59,449 nt of DNA, from the NCBI RefSeq assembly GCF_012569285.1, contig NZ_CP046198.1, forward strand, positions 398,629 to 458,077, written 5' to 3'. Below the pieces are notes generated by a model. It was not told the origin of the DNA. It did not search any database and saw only the letters and a program-made list of their open reading frames with translations. Source of the stretch: Enterobacteriaceae endosymbiont of Donacia proxima (GTDB lineage Bacteria; Pseudomonadota; Gammaproteobacteria; Enterobacterales; Enterobacteriaceae). The translations under genes were made by a program, and so were the position numbers. Shown one piece after another: positions 1-9,374 of this stretch (positions within the stretch are counted from its first letter, which is position 1; each line of letters starts with the position of its first letter).

Positions 1-680
1 ATGATAGTGTTGAAAACAGTACAGAACTAGATAAAAATGATAGTGTTGAAAACAGTACAGAACTAGATAAAAATGATAGTGTTGAAAACAGTACAGAACT
101 AGATAAAAATGATATAAATCATAATTTATTTATAAATAAATGTAAAAAAAAATATACAATTGAATATTTTAAAGAAAAAAATGATTTATTAAAAATAAGA
201 ATTTTTGAATTAAAAGATAAAATAAAAACAGTAAAACAAAAAATATGGGATTTAAAATTACGTTCCCAATCTGAAATAGAAAATATAAGACGTAGATCAA
301 CTTTAGATATAGCAAATGCATATAAATTTTCTTTAGAAAAATTTATTTATGAATTATTACCTGTAATAGATAATCTAGAGAGATCGTTAGAATTAAAAAT
401 ACATAAAGAAAATTCTTTTAAAATTTCAATAATAGAAGGAATTAAATTAACTTTAAAATTATTAATAATTTTAATTAAAAAATTTGGTGTAACAATTATA
501 AATGAAATTAATATACCTTTTGATCCATCTAAACATCAGGCAATGTCAATAATTGGATCAGATAAAATAAAAGAAAATTATATAATAAAAATTTTACAAA
601 AAGGATATATCCTTAATAAAAGATTATTAAGACCTGCAATGGTTATTGTATCTAAAAAAAAAGAAAATATAAATAATTAA
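1..680 (+). CDS. grpE: GrpE nucleotide exchange factor of DnaK (5' end outside window)
   Basis: This is the 3' part of a frame open at the left edge; the first complete codon is at position 3 and the stop is at 678-680. GrpE is the dimeric cytoplasmic factor that releases ADP from DnaK (Hsp70). Visible parts, in order: an acidic repeat-bearing tail, a Lys/Glu-rich long helix (coiled-coil dimer segment, about 140-330), and the compact C-terminal beta domain with family-like stretches FDPSKHQAMS and GYILNKRLLRPAMVIVSK. The start codon and any promoter lie upstream of the window. The N-terminal tail is unusual because it holds a 12-residue tandem repeat (separate entry). An ATG at position 1 is in another frame and is not the start. 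No other gene was considered plausible. Confidence 0.93.
   Translation, partial: DSVENSTELDKNDSVENSTELDKNDSVENSTELDKNDINHNLFINKCKKKYTIEYFKEKNDLLKIRIFELKDKIKTVKQKIWDLKLRSQSEIENIRRRSTLDIANAYKFSLEKFIYELLPVIDNLERSLELKIHKENSFKISIIEGIKLTLKLLIILIKKFGVTIINEINIPFDPSKHQAMSIIGSDKIKENYIIKILQKGYILNKRLLRPAMVIVSKKKENINN
3..110 (+). repeat. Three identical 36-bp in-frame tandem repeats in the GrpE N-terminal tail
   Basis: Three back-to-back units of 36 bases (3-38, 39-74, 75-110) are identical at every base. Each encodes the 12 residues DSVENSTELDKN in the grpE frame. Positions 1-2 match the end of a further unit, so the array probably continues to the left. Perfect identity in a fast-drifting AT-rich genome points to recent slippage or unequal recombination. 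Because 36 is a multiple of three, copy-number change keeps the frame. Confidence 0.97.
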
Positions 681-693
681 TATAAATATTAAT

Positions 694-732
694 AATATGT
701 TTATTAATTATTATATAATAAATGAACATATT
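694..732 (+). terminator. Candidate stem-loop terminator after grpE
   Basis: AATATGTT (694-701) pairs with AACATATT (725-732). An inner TATTA/TAATA pairing follows, and ATTATTTTAAT lies downstream. It sits just after the grpE stop and before rpmB. The stem is short and AT-rich, so function is uncertain. Confidence 0.35.
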
Positions 733-770
733 ATTATTTTAATAATTAAAAATTATTAAGGAATTAATAA

Positions 771-989
771 ATGACTAAAATTTGTCAAATAACTAATAAA
801 AAAACAATAAAAGGTAATAATCGTTCTCATGCGATGAATGCAACTAAAAGAAAATTTTCACCAAATATTCATTATCATAAATTTTGGTTAATTAAAGAAA
901 AAAAATTTATTACTTTAAGAGTATCTGCAAAAGGAATAAGATTAATTAATAAAAAAGGAATAGAAAATATTAAATTTAATAGAAAATAA
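771..989 (+). CDS. rpmB: 50S ribosomal protein L28
   Basis: A 72-residue basic protein (E. coli L28 has 78), a component of the large ribosomal subunit. It opens [11 protein letters not shown] and contains the [17 protein letters not shown] stretch typical of L28, followed by [18 protein letters not shown]. The start is supported by AAGGA about ten bases upstream. It is followed 14 bases later by rpmG, the conserved rpmB-rpmG pair. In E. coli mutM follows this pair, but here mutM lies 37 kb away. Confidence 0.96.
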   Translation: MTKICQITNKKTIKGNNRSHAMNATKRKFSPNIHYHKFWLIKEKKFITLRVSAKGIRLINKKGIENIKFNRK

Positions 990-1003
990 AGGTTAATAAC
1001 TTT

Positions 1004-1168
1004 ATGGCGAAAAAAAAACGTGTAATAATTAAATTAATTTCATCTGCTAAAACTGGACATTTTTATACTACTACTAAAAATAGAAAAAATACAAAAAAAT
1101 TATTAGTTAAAAAATATGATCCTTTACTAAGAAAACATATTTTATATAGAGAAAAAAAAATTAAATAA
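1004..1168 (+). CDS. rpmG: 50S ribosomal protein L33
   Basis: A 54-residue protein (E. coli L33 has 55), read as [20 protein letters not shown] and onward, ending LYREKKIK. The TGHFYTT and [10 protein letters not shown] stretches are characteristic of L33, a basic protein of the large ribosomal subunit. AAAGG lies about 12 bases before the ATG. It is co-directional with rpmB, 14 bases apart, and its transcript most likely ends at the 16-bp hairpin that begins 18 bases after the stop. Confidence 0.96.
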   Translation: MAKKKRVIIKLISSAKTGHFYTTTKNRKNTKKLLVKKYDPLLRKHILYREKKIK

Positions 1169-1186
1169 AAAATTTTTTATTAATTG

Positions 1187-1230
1187 TTAATCAATAATGA
1201 TTCTTTAATTAATCATTATTGATTAATTTT
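1187..1230. terminator. Bidirectional hairpin terminator between rpmG and rpmE
   Basis: A perfect 16-bp stem: TTAATCAATAATGATT (1187-1202) pairs with its exact complement at 1211-1226 around an 8-base loop, then TTTT. It lies between convergent genes, and the A-rich left flank would supply a U-tract on the other strand, so it can serve both. Confidence 0.8.
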
Positions 1231-1256
1231 AATATAACTTTTTTAAAAAAAAATTT

Positions 1257-1478
1257 TTATTTAAATATTTGAAAATTTTTAAATTTTTTTCTAAATTTTT
1301 CAACACGTCCTTTATTGTCTGTTATTTTTTGTTTTCCTGTATAAAAAGGATGACATAAATAACAAACATCTAAATTTAATTCTTTATTATTTTTTAAAGT
1401 TGATTTAATATTAATTAAGTTACCGCATGAACATTTAGCTGTAATATTATTACATTGAGGGTGAATATTTTTTTTCAT
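1257..1478 (-). CDS. rpmE: 50S ribosomal protein L31 (zinc-binding type)
   Basis: A 73-residue protein (E. coli L31 has 70). It has the zinc-ribbon cysteines of the C+ form: CSCGN near residue 16 and [13 protein letters not shown] near residue 39, so it probably binds zinc. HPFYTGKQK and [10 protein letters not shown] are typical L31 signatures. The gene is divergent from priA, the arrangement also found in E. coli, and both promoters would lie in the 94-base spacer. Confidence 0.96.
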   Translation of the reverse strand: MKKNIHPQCNNITAKCSCGNLINIKSTLKNNKELNLDVCYLCHPFYTGKQKITDNKGRVEKFRKKFKNFQIFK

Positions 1479-1572
1479 ATATATTTATTTTTCATTAAAA
1501 GTAATTTATTTATTTTATAAATAAAAAATTTTATTACAAGTAAATTTTACAAAAAAATAAAAATTTTAAATT

Positions 1573-3663
1573 ATGAAAATTATTAAAGTAGTAATTAATA
1601 ATTCTATTATAAATAATGAATTTGATTATTTATTACCAAAAAATGTTATTATTTCTATTGGATGTAGAGTTTTAATATCAATTAAAAAAAAAAATTATAT
1701 AGGTATAGTAATAAAAATTACTTATTCTTCTAAAAAATCTCTAGATAAATTAAAATATATATCTAAAATTTTGGATAAAAAATCACTTTTTAATTTTTTA
1801 ATATTAAATTTCGCGAAAAAAATTTCTCAATATTATCAATATCCAATCGGAAGTATTTTATTTCAAATATTACCTATTTTTTTTAGAAAAAAAAATGAAT
1901 TTCTTATAGAAAAATTAGATATTTTACAAATAAAAAAGATTATTTTTTTAAATAATAGTAAAATTATAAAATATTGTAATTTTAAAAAAATAAAAAAAAT
2001 TAATCTTATATTTAATAATAAGAAATTTAATTTTATTCAAAAAAAAAAAAATAATAATTTTTATAAGAAAGATATACAAAATATTTTAAAAAAATTTGAA
2101 GAAAAATATTATAAAAATAAATTTTTTGTTTGGGTAACACAAAATAATATTATTTTCCTTGAAAAAATTAATATATATTTAAATATTATTAAAAAAATTT
2201 TATTACAAAAAAAACAGATACTAATAATAGTTCCTCAATATTATTTCTTTTTTGAGCTATATGAATATTTTTTATCTAAATTAGATATACATATTTGTTT
2301 ATTATACTCAAATTTTACTAATAAAAAAACATTACTAATATGGAAAAGCATTAAAAATGGTATAATACCTATTATTATAGGTACTAAATTTTCTATTTTT
2401 ACACAATTTCTACAATTAGGATTAATAATCCTAACAGAAGAACATAATTTTATATATAGAAAAACGAATATATATAAATATAATATAAGAAATATAGCTA
2501 TTTTAAGAGCTAAAACAGAAAATATTCCGATAATATTAAATTCTAATACATTAAATATAGAAACCATATATTATATTAATATTGGTAAATATAAATTTTT
2601 ATTTAAAAATAATATAACAATATTATATAAACATTTTTTTAAATTTTTAATATTAGATAAAAATAAAAAAATATTTAAATCACAATTTTTTTCTAAAATA
2701 TTAATACAAATAATATTTAAATGTATTAAAAATAAAGAACAAATTATTATATACTATAAGTATATTGGATATTCAATTAATATCTTATGTAATTTTTGTC
2801 AAAAAATTTTAAAATGTATAGATTGTAATAATAATTTTATTTTTTATAAAAAAATCTGGAAATTATACTGTTATTGTTGTAAAAAAACTATTGATATGTT
2901 TACTGCATGTCCATTTTGTAAAAAAAATTTTTTTATACCAATAGGTATTGGTACAGAACAATTAATTGAATTGTTACATAACATTTTCCCAAATATATTA
3001 ATTTTAAATATAAACAATAATAATTTTTTAAAAAAAATTTTACTTATTGATAATACAAAACCATTAATAATTGTTTCGTCTCAAATTTTATATAAAGAAT
3101 ATTTTTCTTTTTTAAAAAATAGTTTAATTATATTTTTTAATATAGATAATATTTTATTTTCTAAAAATTTTAAAACTACAGAATATTTTATACAAAATAT
3201 TTTTAATATATTAAATAATCATTTAGATAAAAAAAAAAAAATGGTTATTATTCAAACATTTTATCCACAAAATGAAATATTTTTAAAAATTTTTAAAGAA
3301 TATAAAAATTATCATGATATGACTAATCTTCTTTTAAAAGAAAGAAAAAAGATGTTATTACCTCCTTTTACTAAACATATTTCTATAGTTTTTGAATCTA
3401 AAAATAAAATAATTTTATTAAATTTTTTAAATATTTTAAAAAAAAAAATAATAGGAAAGTATATAAATGAAAAAGATTTTATTATTATTGGTCCATTATC
3501 ATTAAAACAACGTAAAAGAAAAGGTTTTTTTAGAAAACAATTAATTTTACAACATCTTTTTAAAAAAAGATTACAATCAATTATAAATTATATTTTTTTA
3601 ATTATAAAAAAAATTATTTTTTTTAAAAAAATTAAATTTATTATTAATGTTGATCCAATTTAA
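1573..3663 (+). CDS. priA: PriA primosome protein with lost helicase motifs
   Basis: A 696-residue protein (E. coli PriA has 732). PriA recognises stalled forks and D-loops and starts primosome assembly for replication restart. Ancestry is clear: the eight zinc cysteines (406, 409, 415, 418, 433, 436, 446, 449) keep exactly the E. coli spacing, followed by PIGIGTEQLIELL. The C-terminal domain keeps ERKKMLLPPFT, LILQH and the terminal NVDPI. The ATPase core is eroded. Where E. coli has GVTGSGKTEVYL this protein has WVTQNNIIFLEK (about 187-198). DEEHD has become TEEHN (288-292), GSATP has become NSNTL, and the QVAGRAGR motif is unrecognisable. The frame is intact over 2 kb, so this is not a simple pseudogene. 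I infer a non-helicase loading scaffold. There is no clear ribosome binding site. It is divergent from rpmE, as in E. coli. Confidence 0.9.
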   Translation: MKIIKVVINNSIINNEFDYLLPKNVIISIGCRVLISIKKKNYIGIVIKITYSSKKSLDKLKYISKILDKKSLFNFLILNFAKKISQYYQYPIGSILFQILPIFFRKKNEFLIEKLDILQIKKIIFLNNSKIIKYCNFKKIKKINLIFNNKKFNFIQKKKNNNFYKKDIQNILKKFEEKYYKNKFFVWVTQNNIIFLEKINIYLNIIKKILLQKKQILIIVPQYYFFFELYEYFLSKLDIHICLLYSNFTNKKTLLIWKSIKNGIIPIIIGTKFSIFTQFLQLGLIILTEEHNFIYRKTNIYKYNIRNIAILRAKTENIPIILNSNTLNIETIYYINIGKYKFLFKNNITILYKHFFKFLILDKNKKIFKSQFFSKILIQIIFKCIKNKEQIIIYYKYIGYSINILCNFCQKILKCIDCNNNFIFYKKIWKLYCYCCKKTIDMFTACPFCKKNFFIPIGIGTEQLIELLHNIFPNILILNINNNNFLKKILLIDNTKPLIIVSSQILYKEYFSFLKNSLIIFFNIDNILFSKNFKTTEYFIQNIFNILNNHLDKKKKMVIIQTFYPQNEIFLKIFKEYKNYHDMTNLLLKERKKMLLPPFTKHISIVFESKNKIILLNFLNILKKKIIGKYINEKDFIIIGPLSLKQRKRKGFFRKQLILQHLFKKRLQSIINYIFLIIKKIIFFKKIKFIINVDPI

Positions 3664-3718
3664 TTATTAGTTTTAAATATAAAACAACTAAAAATTTTTT
3701 AATTAGGTATATAATTTT

Positions 3719-5584
3719 ATGTGTTATTTTAATACATTTGATGTAATAGTTATAGGTGGAGGACATGCAGGTACAGAAGCAGCTTGTGCTAGTGCTAAAA
3801 TGAAAAAAAAAACTCTTTTAATCACAAATAATATAGATACAATTGGACAAATGTCTTGTAATCCAGCAATAGGAGGTATTGGTAAAAGTCATTTAGTAAA
3901 AGAAATAGATGCATTAAATGGCATTATGGCAATTGCAACTGATTATTCTGGTATTAACTTTAAAATACTTAATCATAGTAAAGGACCAGCTGTTAGATCT
4001 ACGAGAGCACAAACAGATAGAGAATTATATAAAACTCAAGTAAAATATTTATTACAAAAAGAAAAAAATTTAATTATTTTTCAACAAGAAGTAAAAAAAA
4101 TTATAATTAAAAATTATAAAGTAACTGGTATAATAACTATAAATAATGATATTATTAATTCAAAAGTTGTGATTTTAACTACTGGTACTTTTTTAAATGG
4201 TAAAATTTATATTGGGCTAAATAATAAATATACTGGAGGGAGAATTAACGATATTTCATCTATTAATTTAGCTAATTGTTTAAATGAATTGCCAATTAAT
4301 AAAGGAAGATTAAAAACAGGAACTCCTCCTCGCCTTGATAAAAGAAGTATTAATTTTTCTAAATTAGAAATACAAAATAGTGATAACCCGTTACCATATT
4401 TTTCTTATATTGGGAATGTTAAACAACATCCTAAACAATTACCTTGTTACATTACATGTACTAATAAAAAAACACATCAAATTATATTAAATAATATCAG
4501 AAAAAGTCCTATATATAATGGCTTAATAAAAGCTAAAGGTCCTAGATATTGTCCGTCTATTGAAGATAAAATTATTAGATTTCCAAATAAAGAAAAACAT
4601 CAAATTTTTTTAGAACCAGAAGGAATTTCTACTCATGAAATATATCCTAATGGAATTTCTACTAGTCTACCATTTAATATACAATTTTTAATTATAAAAT
4701 CAATTAAAGGTTTAGAAAATGCATATATTACGAGACCAGGATATGCTGTAGAATATGATTTTTATGATCCTAGAGGATTAAAACTTACAATGGAAAGTAA
4801 ATTTATAGAAGGATTATTTTTTGCAGGACAAATTAATGGAACTACTGGTTATGAAGAAGCAGCTGCACAAGGATTAATAGCAGGATTAAATGCTTCTCTT
4901 TTAATAGATAATAAAAAACAATGGTATCCATTAAGAAATCAAGCATATATAGGAGTTTTATTAGATGATCTATGTACTTTAGGAACAAAAGAACCTTATC
5001 GTATGTTTACATCAAGAGCAGAATATAGATTATTATTAAGAGAAAATAATGCTGATATAAGATTAACAGAAATAGGACGTAAACTTGGTTTAGTAGATGA
5101 TTTTCGTTGGAAAAAATTTAATGAAAAGTTAGAAAATATTGAACAAGAATATCAAAAAATGAAAAATTTTTCTATTAATTTGAATCAAAAAAAATTTAAA
5201 TATTTATTAAAAAATAATAACATAGGAAATATTAATGGTTTAACTTTATTAAAACGTTCTGAAATAAGTTATAAAGATCTAATAAAATTAGATATACTTA
5301 CTTTTGATGAAAATAAAATAGAAATTTTTGAATATATTGAAACACAATTAAAATATCAAGGATATATTAAAAGACAAGAAAAACATATAAAAAAACAAAA
5401 AAAAAATGAAAAAATATTAATACCTATAAATATTAAATTTAACAAAATTAAAAGTTTATCTCATGAAGCAATAGATAAATTTAATTATTACAAACCTTAT
5501 ACACTTGGACAAGCTTCAAGAATACCTGGTATTACACCAGCAGATATTTCAATACTCATGATTTTTTTATTAAGAAATAAATGA
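3719..5584 (+). CDS. mnmG: tRNA U34 carboxymethylaminomethyl-modifying enzyme, FAD subunit
   Basis: A 621-residue protein (E. coli MnmG/GidA has 629). With MnmE it adds the (carboxymethyl)aminomethyl group at C5 of wobble uridine, using FAD, NADH and methylene-tetrahydrofolate. The FAD-binding [10 protein letters not shown] lies at residues 13-22. Cys47 is present in [15 protein letters not shown], and the second functional cysteine is in [11 protein letters not shown]. The C-terminal helical domain with [16 protein letters not shown] is intact. The partners mnmE and mnmA (2-thiolation of the same base) are also in this window. It starts 55 bases after priA. The E. coli neighbour oriC/mioC region is not seen here. 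Confidence 0.97.
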   Translation: MCYFNTFDVIVIGGGHAGTEAACASAKMKKKTLLITNNIDTIGQMSCNPAIGGIGKSHLVKEIDALNGIMAIATDYSGINFKILNHSKGPAVRSTRAQTDRELYKTQVKYLLQKEKNLIIFQQEVKKIIIKNYKVTGIITINNDIINSKVVILTTGTFLNGKIYIGLNNKYTGGRINDISSINLANCLNELPINKGRLKTGTPPRLDKRSINFSKLEIQNSDNPLPYFSYIGNVKQHPKQLPCYITCTNKKTHQIILNNIRKSPIYNGLIKAKGPRYCPSIEDKIIRFPNKEKHQIFLEPEGISTHEIYPNGISTSLPFNIQFLIIKSIKGLENAYITRPGYAVEYDFYDPRGLKLTMESKFIEGLFFAGQINGTTGYEEAAAQGLIAGLNASLLIDNKKQWYPLRNQAYIGVLLDDLCTLGTKEPYRMFTSRAEYRLLLRENNADIRLTEIGRKLGLVDDFRWKKFNEKLENIEQEYQKMKNFSINLNQKKFKYLLKNNNIGNINGLTLLKRSEISYKDLIKLDILTFDENKIEIFEYIETQLKYQGYIKRQEKHIKKQKKNEKILIPINIKFNKIKSLSHEAIDKFNYYKPYTLGQASRIPGITPADISILMIFLLRNK

Positions 5585-5724
5585 TTAAAATAAATTTATT
5601 GTTTAGTTATAAACTATATAAATTTTATTTTCTAAAAAATAAAATATTATATATTTATAATATATTATTTCTTTTTGTATATACAAAATCCTTATAATTA
5701 TAAAAATACTATACTAAAACAAAT

Positions 5725-5749
5725 AAAGATAATAATATTAATTATCTTT
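5725..5749. other. Stem-loop in the mnmG-nrdA spacer
   Basis: AAAGATAAT (5725-5733) pairs perfectly with ATTATCTTT (5741-5749) over a 7-base loop. It sits in the 282-base mnmG-nrdA spacer, about 140 bases after mnmG and 118 before nrdA. It could be a terminator or an nrd leader element. I saw no clear NrdR box, and the rest of the spacer is plain AT-rich sequence. Confidence 0.3.
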
Positions 5750-5866
5750 CTAATTTAATTAATTAATTATTATTGAATAAAATTATTTTTTAATTTTTAA
5801 TTAATTAAATTTTAAGATTAATTTAATAAATATTATAAATATTTTTTATTTTAAAAGGCATTATAT

Positions 5867-8149
5867 ATGAAAAAAAATTTATTCGTTATTAAAAGAAATA
5901 AATGTAAAGAATTAATAAATATGAAAAAAATAAATGTTTTATTAACTCATACTGCTCAAAATTTAAAAAATATATCTTTTTTAGAAATTAAAAAAAAATT
6001 ATGTTTACAATTATATAATAAAATTAGTACAGTAAAAATTCATAATATTATAATAAAAATTACAGCAGATCTTATTTCAGAAAAAAATCCTGATTATCAA
6101 TATATGGCCGCTAGATTAGCTATATCATATTTAAGAAAAGAAGCATATGGAACATTTACCCCCCCAAAATTATACAATCATGTAAAAAATATGATTTTTT
6201 TAAAAAAATATGATTCATTACTTTTAAAAAAATATACTAAAAAAGATTTTTTAATTATGGAAAAATTTCTTGATCATAATCGTGATATGAATTTTTCATA
6301 TGCAGCAGTAAAACAATTAGAAGGAAAATATTTAGTAAAAGATAGAATAACAGGTAAAATTTATGAAAGTGCTCAATTTCTATATATATTAATTGCCGCT
6401 TGTTTATTTTCTCAATATCCTACGAATAAAAGAATATATTATATTAAAAATTTTTATGATGCTATTTCTACTTTTAGAATTTCTTTACCAACACCTATAA
6501 TGTCTGGAGTACGTACTTTAACTAAACAATTTAGTTCATGTATTTTAATCGAATGCGGCGATAATATCGATTCTATTAATGCTACAACTAGTAGTATAGT
6601 AAAATATGTGTCTCAAAAAGCAGGAATCGGTATTAATGGAGGACGTATACGAGCTTTAGGAAGTTCTATTAGACATGGAGAAGCATTCCATACAGGTTGT
6701 ATTCCTTTTTATAAACATTTTCAAACTGCTATTAAATCATGTTCTCAAGGAGGAGTAAGAGGAGGAGCAGGAACATTATTTTATCCTTTATGGCATTTAG
6801 AAATAAATAATTTATTAGTATTAAAAAATAATAGAGGAGTAGAAGATAATAGAGTAAGACATCTTGATTATTGTGTACAAATTAATAGATTATTATATCA
6901 ACGTTTAATTAATGGAGAAAAAATTACTTTATTTAATCCTTCAGATGTTCCTGATTTATATGAGTATTTTTTTTCAGATCAAAAAAAATTTGATAATCTT
7001 TATAAAAAATATGAAAAAAACAATAAAATTAGAAAAAAAATTATTAATGCCGTTAATTTATTTACATTAATGATGCAAGAACGTACTTCAACAGGAAGAA
7101 TATATATTCAAAATGTTGATCATTGTAATACACATTCCGCTTTTAATCCTGGAATAGCCCCAATAAAACAATCAAATCTTTGTTTAGAAGTTACTTTACC
7201 CACTAAAATACTAAATAATATTAATGATCCTAAAGGAGAAATAGGAATATGTACTTTAGCAGCATTTAATTTAGGAAAAATTAAAAACCTAAATGAGATC
7301 GAAAATTTATCAGATTTAATTGTAAGAGCATTAAATTGTTTATTAGACTATCAAGAATATTTAATTCCTGCAGCAAAAAATTCAGCTTTAGGCCGTAGAT
7401 CTTTAGGTATAGGAGTTATTAATTTTGCTTATTATTTAGCAAAAAATAATGTACGTTATTCTGATAACAGTGCAAATAATTTAACACATAGAACATTTGA
7501 AACAATACAATATTATTTATTACAAGCATCTAATAATTTAGCAAAAATTGAAGGTTATTGTCCATTGTTTAATGAAACAAATTATTCAATGGGAATTTTA
7601 CCTATAGATACATATAAAAAATATGTAGATAATATTCATACAGAAAAATTACATTATAATTGGGAAAAATTAAGACAAGATATAAAAAAATATGGATTAC
7701 GTAATTCTACATTATCTGCTATAATGCCTTCTGAAACTTCATCTCAAATATCAAATGCTACTAATGGTATAGAGCCACCTAGAGGTTTTATTAGTATAAA
7801 AGCATCTAAAAATGGTACTTTAAAACAAGTAGTTCCTGAATTTTTAAAATTAAAAAAAAAATATGAATTATTATGGAATATTCCAAATAATAACGGATAT
7901 TTAAATTTAATAGGTATAATACAAAAATTTATTGATCAATCTATTTCTTCAAATATTAACTATGATCCTACTCGTTTTAAAAAAAATAAAATACCAATGA
8001 AACAATTATTATATGATTTATTAATTTCTTATAAATTAGGTATAAAAACTTTATATTATCAAAATACTAGAGATGGAGCCCAGAATATTTATAATAATAA
8101 TATTATAGAAGAAAATAATATATGTTCAAATGGTTCGTGCATAATTTAG
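5867..8149 (+). CDS. nrdA: Ribonucleoside-diphosphate reductase class Ia, alpha subunit
   Basis: A 760-residue protein (E. coli NrdA has 761). It reduces ribonucleoside diphosphates to deoxyribonucleotides with NrdB. Catalytic residues are intact: Cys225 in SSCILIECGD, the Asn-Cys-Glu set in SNLCLEV (E. coli N437, C439, E441), the second redox cysteine in GICTLAAFNLG (E. coli C462), and the radical-path tyrosine pair in TLYYQNTRDGA. The C-terminal shuttle pair is kept as CSNGSC. The N-terminal ATP-cone region is present in shorter, divergent form. AAAGG precedes the start. nrdB follows 36 bases downstream, as in an nrdAB operon. No nrdR or nrd iron-sulfur gene lies nearby. Confidence 0.98.
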   Translation: MKKNLFVIKRNKCKELINMKKINVLLTHTAQNLKNISFLEIKKKLCLQLYNKISTVKIHNIIIKITADLISEKNPDYQYMAARLAISYLRKEAYGTFTPPKLYNHVKNMIFLKKYDSLLLKKYTKKDFLIMEKFLDHNRDMNFSYAAVKQLEGKYLVKDRITGKIYESAQFLYILIAACLFSQYPTNKRIYYIKNFYDAISTFRISLPTPIMSGVRTLTKQFSSCILIECGDNIDSINATTSSIVKYVSQKAGIGINGGRIRALGSSIRHGEAFHTGCIPFYKHFQTAIKSCSQGGVRGGAGTLFYPLWHLEINNLLVLKNNRGVEDNRVRHLDYCVQINRLLYQRLINGEKITLFNPSDVPDLYEYFFSDQKKFDNLYKKYEKNNKIRKKIINAVNLFTLMMQERTSTGRIYIQNVDHCNTHSAFNPGIAPIKQSNLCLEVTLPTKILNNINDPKGEIGICTLAAFNLGKIKNLNEIENLSDLIVRALNCLLDYQEYLIPAAKNSALGRRSLGIGVINFAYYLAKNNVRYSDNSANNLTHRTFETIQYYLLQASNNLAKIEGYCPLFNETNYSMGILPIDTYKKYVDNIHTEKLHYNWEKLRQDIKKYGLRNSTLSAIMPSETSSQISNATNGIEPPRGFISIKASKNGTLKQVVPEFLKLKKKYELLWNIPNNNGYLNLIGIIQKFIDQSISSNINYDPTRFKKNKIPMKQLLYDLLISYKLGIKTLYYQNTRDGAQNIYNNNIIEENNICSNGSCII

Positions 8150-8185
8150 TTTTAAATAATTTTAAATTTTTCTTTGGATAATAAA

Positions 8186-9316
8186 ATGAGTTATACTACT
8201 TTTTCGAAAAAAAAAAATGATCAATTAAAAGAACCTATGTTTTTTGGACAATCTGTAAATATTGCACGTTATGATCAACAAAAACATCAAATTTTTGAAA
8301 AGTTAATTGAAAAACAATTAAGTTTTTTTTGGAGACCTGAAGAAATAGATATATCATATGATCGTATTCATTATCAAAATTTACCAAAAAATGAAAAACA
8401 TATATTTATTAGTAATTTAAAATATCAAACTTTATTAGATTCAATTCAAGGCCGTAGTCCTAATATAGCTTTACTTCCTTTAATTTCTATTCCAGAATTA
8501 GAAACATGGGTGGAAACTTGGTCATTTTTTGAAACAATACATTCTAGATCTTATACTCATATAATCAGAAATATTGTAAATGACCCATCAATCATATTTA
8601 ATGATATTATTACTAATAATAATATTCTTTTGAGGACAAAAGATATTATTAAATATTATGACGAACTTATTGAAATGACTAATTATTGGCATTTATTTGG
8701 TGAAAATACTTTTTTATTTAAAAAAAAAAAAATTAAAATTAATTTATATGATTTAAAAAAAAAACTATATTTATGTTTAATGAATGTTAATATTTTAGAA
8801 GCAATAAGATTTTATGTAAGTTTTGCTTGTTCATTTGCTTTTGCTGAAAGAGAATTAATGGAAGGAAATGCTAAAATTATTAAATTTATAGCACGTGATG
8901 AATATTTACATTTAATAGGTACACAATATATAATTAATAGTATGAGAAAAGGAGAAGAAGATAAAGAAATGGCAAAAATTGCTCTTGAATGTGAAAAACA
9001 ATGTTATAAATTATTTATTGATGCTTCTATACAAGAGCAACAATGGGCTGAATATTTATTTTCTAATGGTTCAATGATAGGTTTAAATAAAAATATATTA
9101 TGTCAATATATAGAATATATTACTAATGTTAGAATGGAAAAAGTAGGTTTAAAATCACCTTTTAAAATAAAAAAAAACCCTCTTCCATGGATTAATTCTT
9201 GGTTATTATCGGATAATGTACAAGTAGCTCCTCAAGAAGTAGAAATCAGTTCATATCTAATAGGACAGATAGATTCTTCTGTAAATATTCAAGAATTTAA
9301 AAATTTTAAACTTTAA
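8186..9316 (+). CDS. nrdB: Ribonucleoside-diphosphate reductase class Ia, beta (radical) subunit
   Basis: It carries the di-iron tyrosyl radical needed by NrdA. I chose the ATG at 8186, giving [17 protein letters not shown] and 376 residues, the same length as E. coli NrdB. An in-frame TTG at 8174 would add four residues with no family support. Metal ligands and the radical site are visible: Asp in [10 protein letters not shown], and Glu and His then the radical Tyr123 in [14 protein letters not shown] (offset by one from mature E. coli numbering). Later ligands are in the AERELMEG and RDEYLHL helices. Transcription probably ends at the hairpin 9 bases downstream. Confidence 0.97.
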   Translation: MSYTTFSKKKNDQLKEPMFFGQSVNIARYDQQKHQIFEKLIEKQLSFFWRPEEIDISYDRIHYQNLPKNEKHIFISNLKYQTLLDSIQGRSPNIALLPLISIPELETWVETWSFFETIHSRSYTHIIRNIVNDPSIIFNDIITNNNILLRTKDIIKYYDELIEMTNYWHLFGENTFLFKKKKIKINLYDLKKKLYLCLMNVNILEAIRFYVSFACSFAFAERELMEGNAKIIKFIARDEYLHLIGTQYIINSMRKGEEDKEMAKIALECEKQCYKLFIDASIQEQQWAEYLFSNGSMIGLNKNILCQYIEYITNVRMEKVGLKSPFKIKKNPLPWINSWLLSDNVQVAPQEVEISSYLIGQIDSSVNIQEFKNFKL

Positions 9317-9324
9317 TTCTAATA

Positions 9325-9358
9325 ATATCATGACTACTATATATAATAGTCATGATAT
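9325..9358. terminator. Bidirectional hairpin terminator between nrdB and ydgI
   Basis: ATATCATGACTA (9325-9336) pairs perfectly with TAGTCATGATAT (9347-9358), a 12-bp stem over a 10-base loop, followed by ATATTTTATTTT. It lies between convergent genes and contains more G/C than its surroundings. Confidence 0.75.
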
Positions 9359-9374
9359 ATTTTATTTTAAAATT

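Noticed and set aside
1..110. Repeat array at the left edge as a CRISPR array
   Set aside because: Units are directly adjacent with no spacers, and they are in the grpE reading frame.
2241..2567. 108-codon minus-strand frame inside priA
   Set aside because: It is a shadow of priA; no start signal and low-complexity hydrophobic product.
8174..8185. TTG start for nrdB four codons upstream
   Set aside because: The ATG at 8186 gives the exact E. coli NrdB N-terminus and length.
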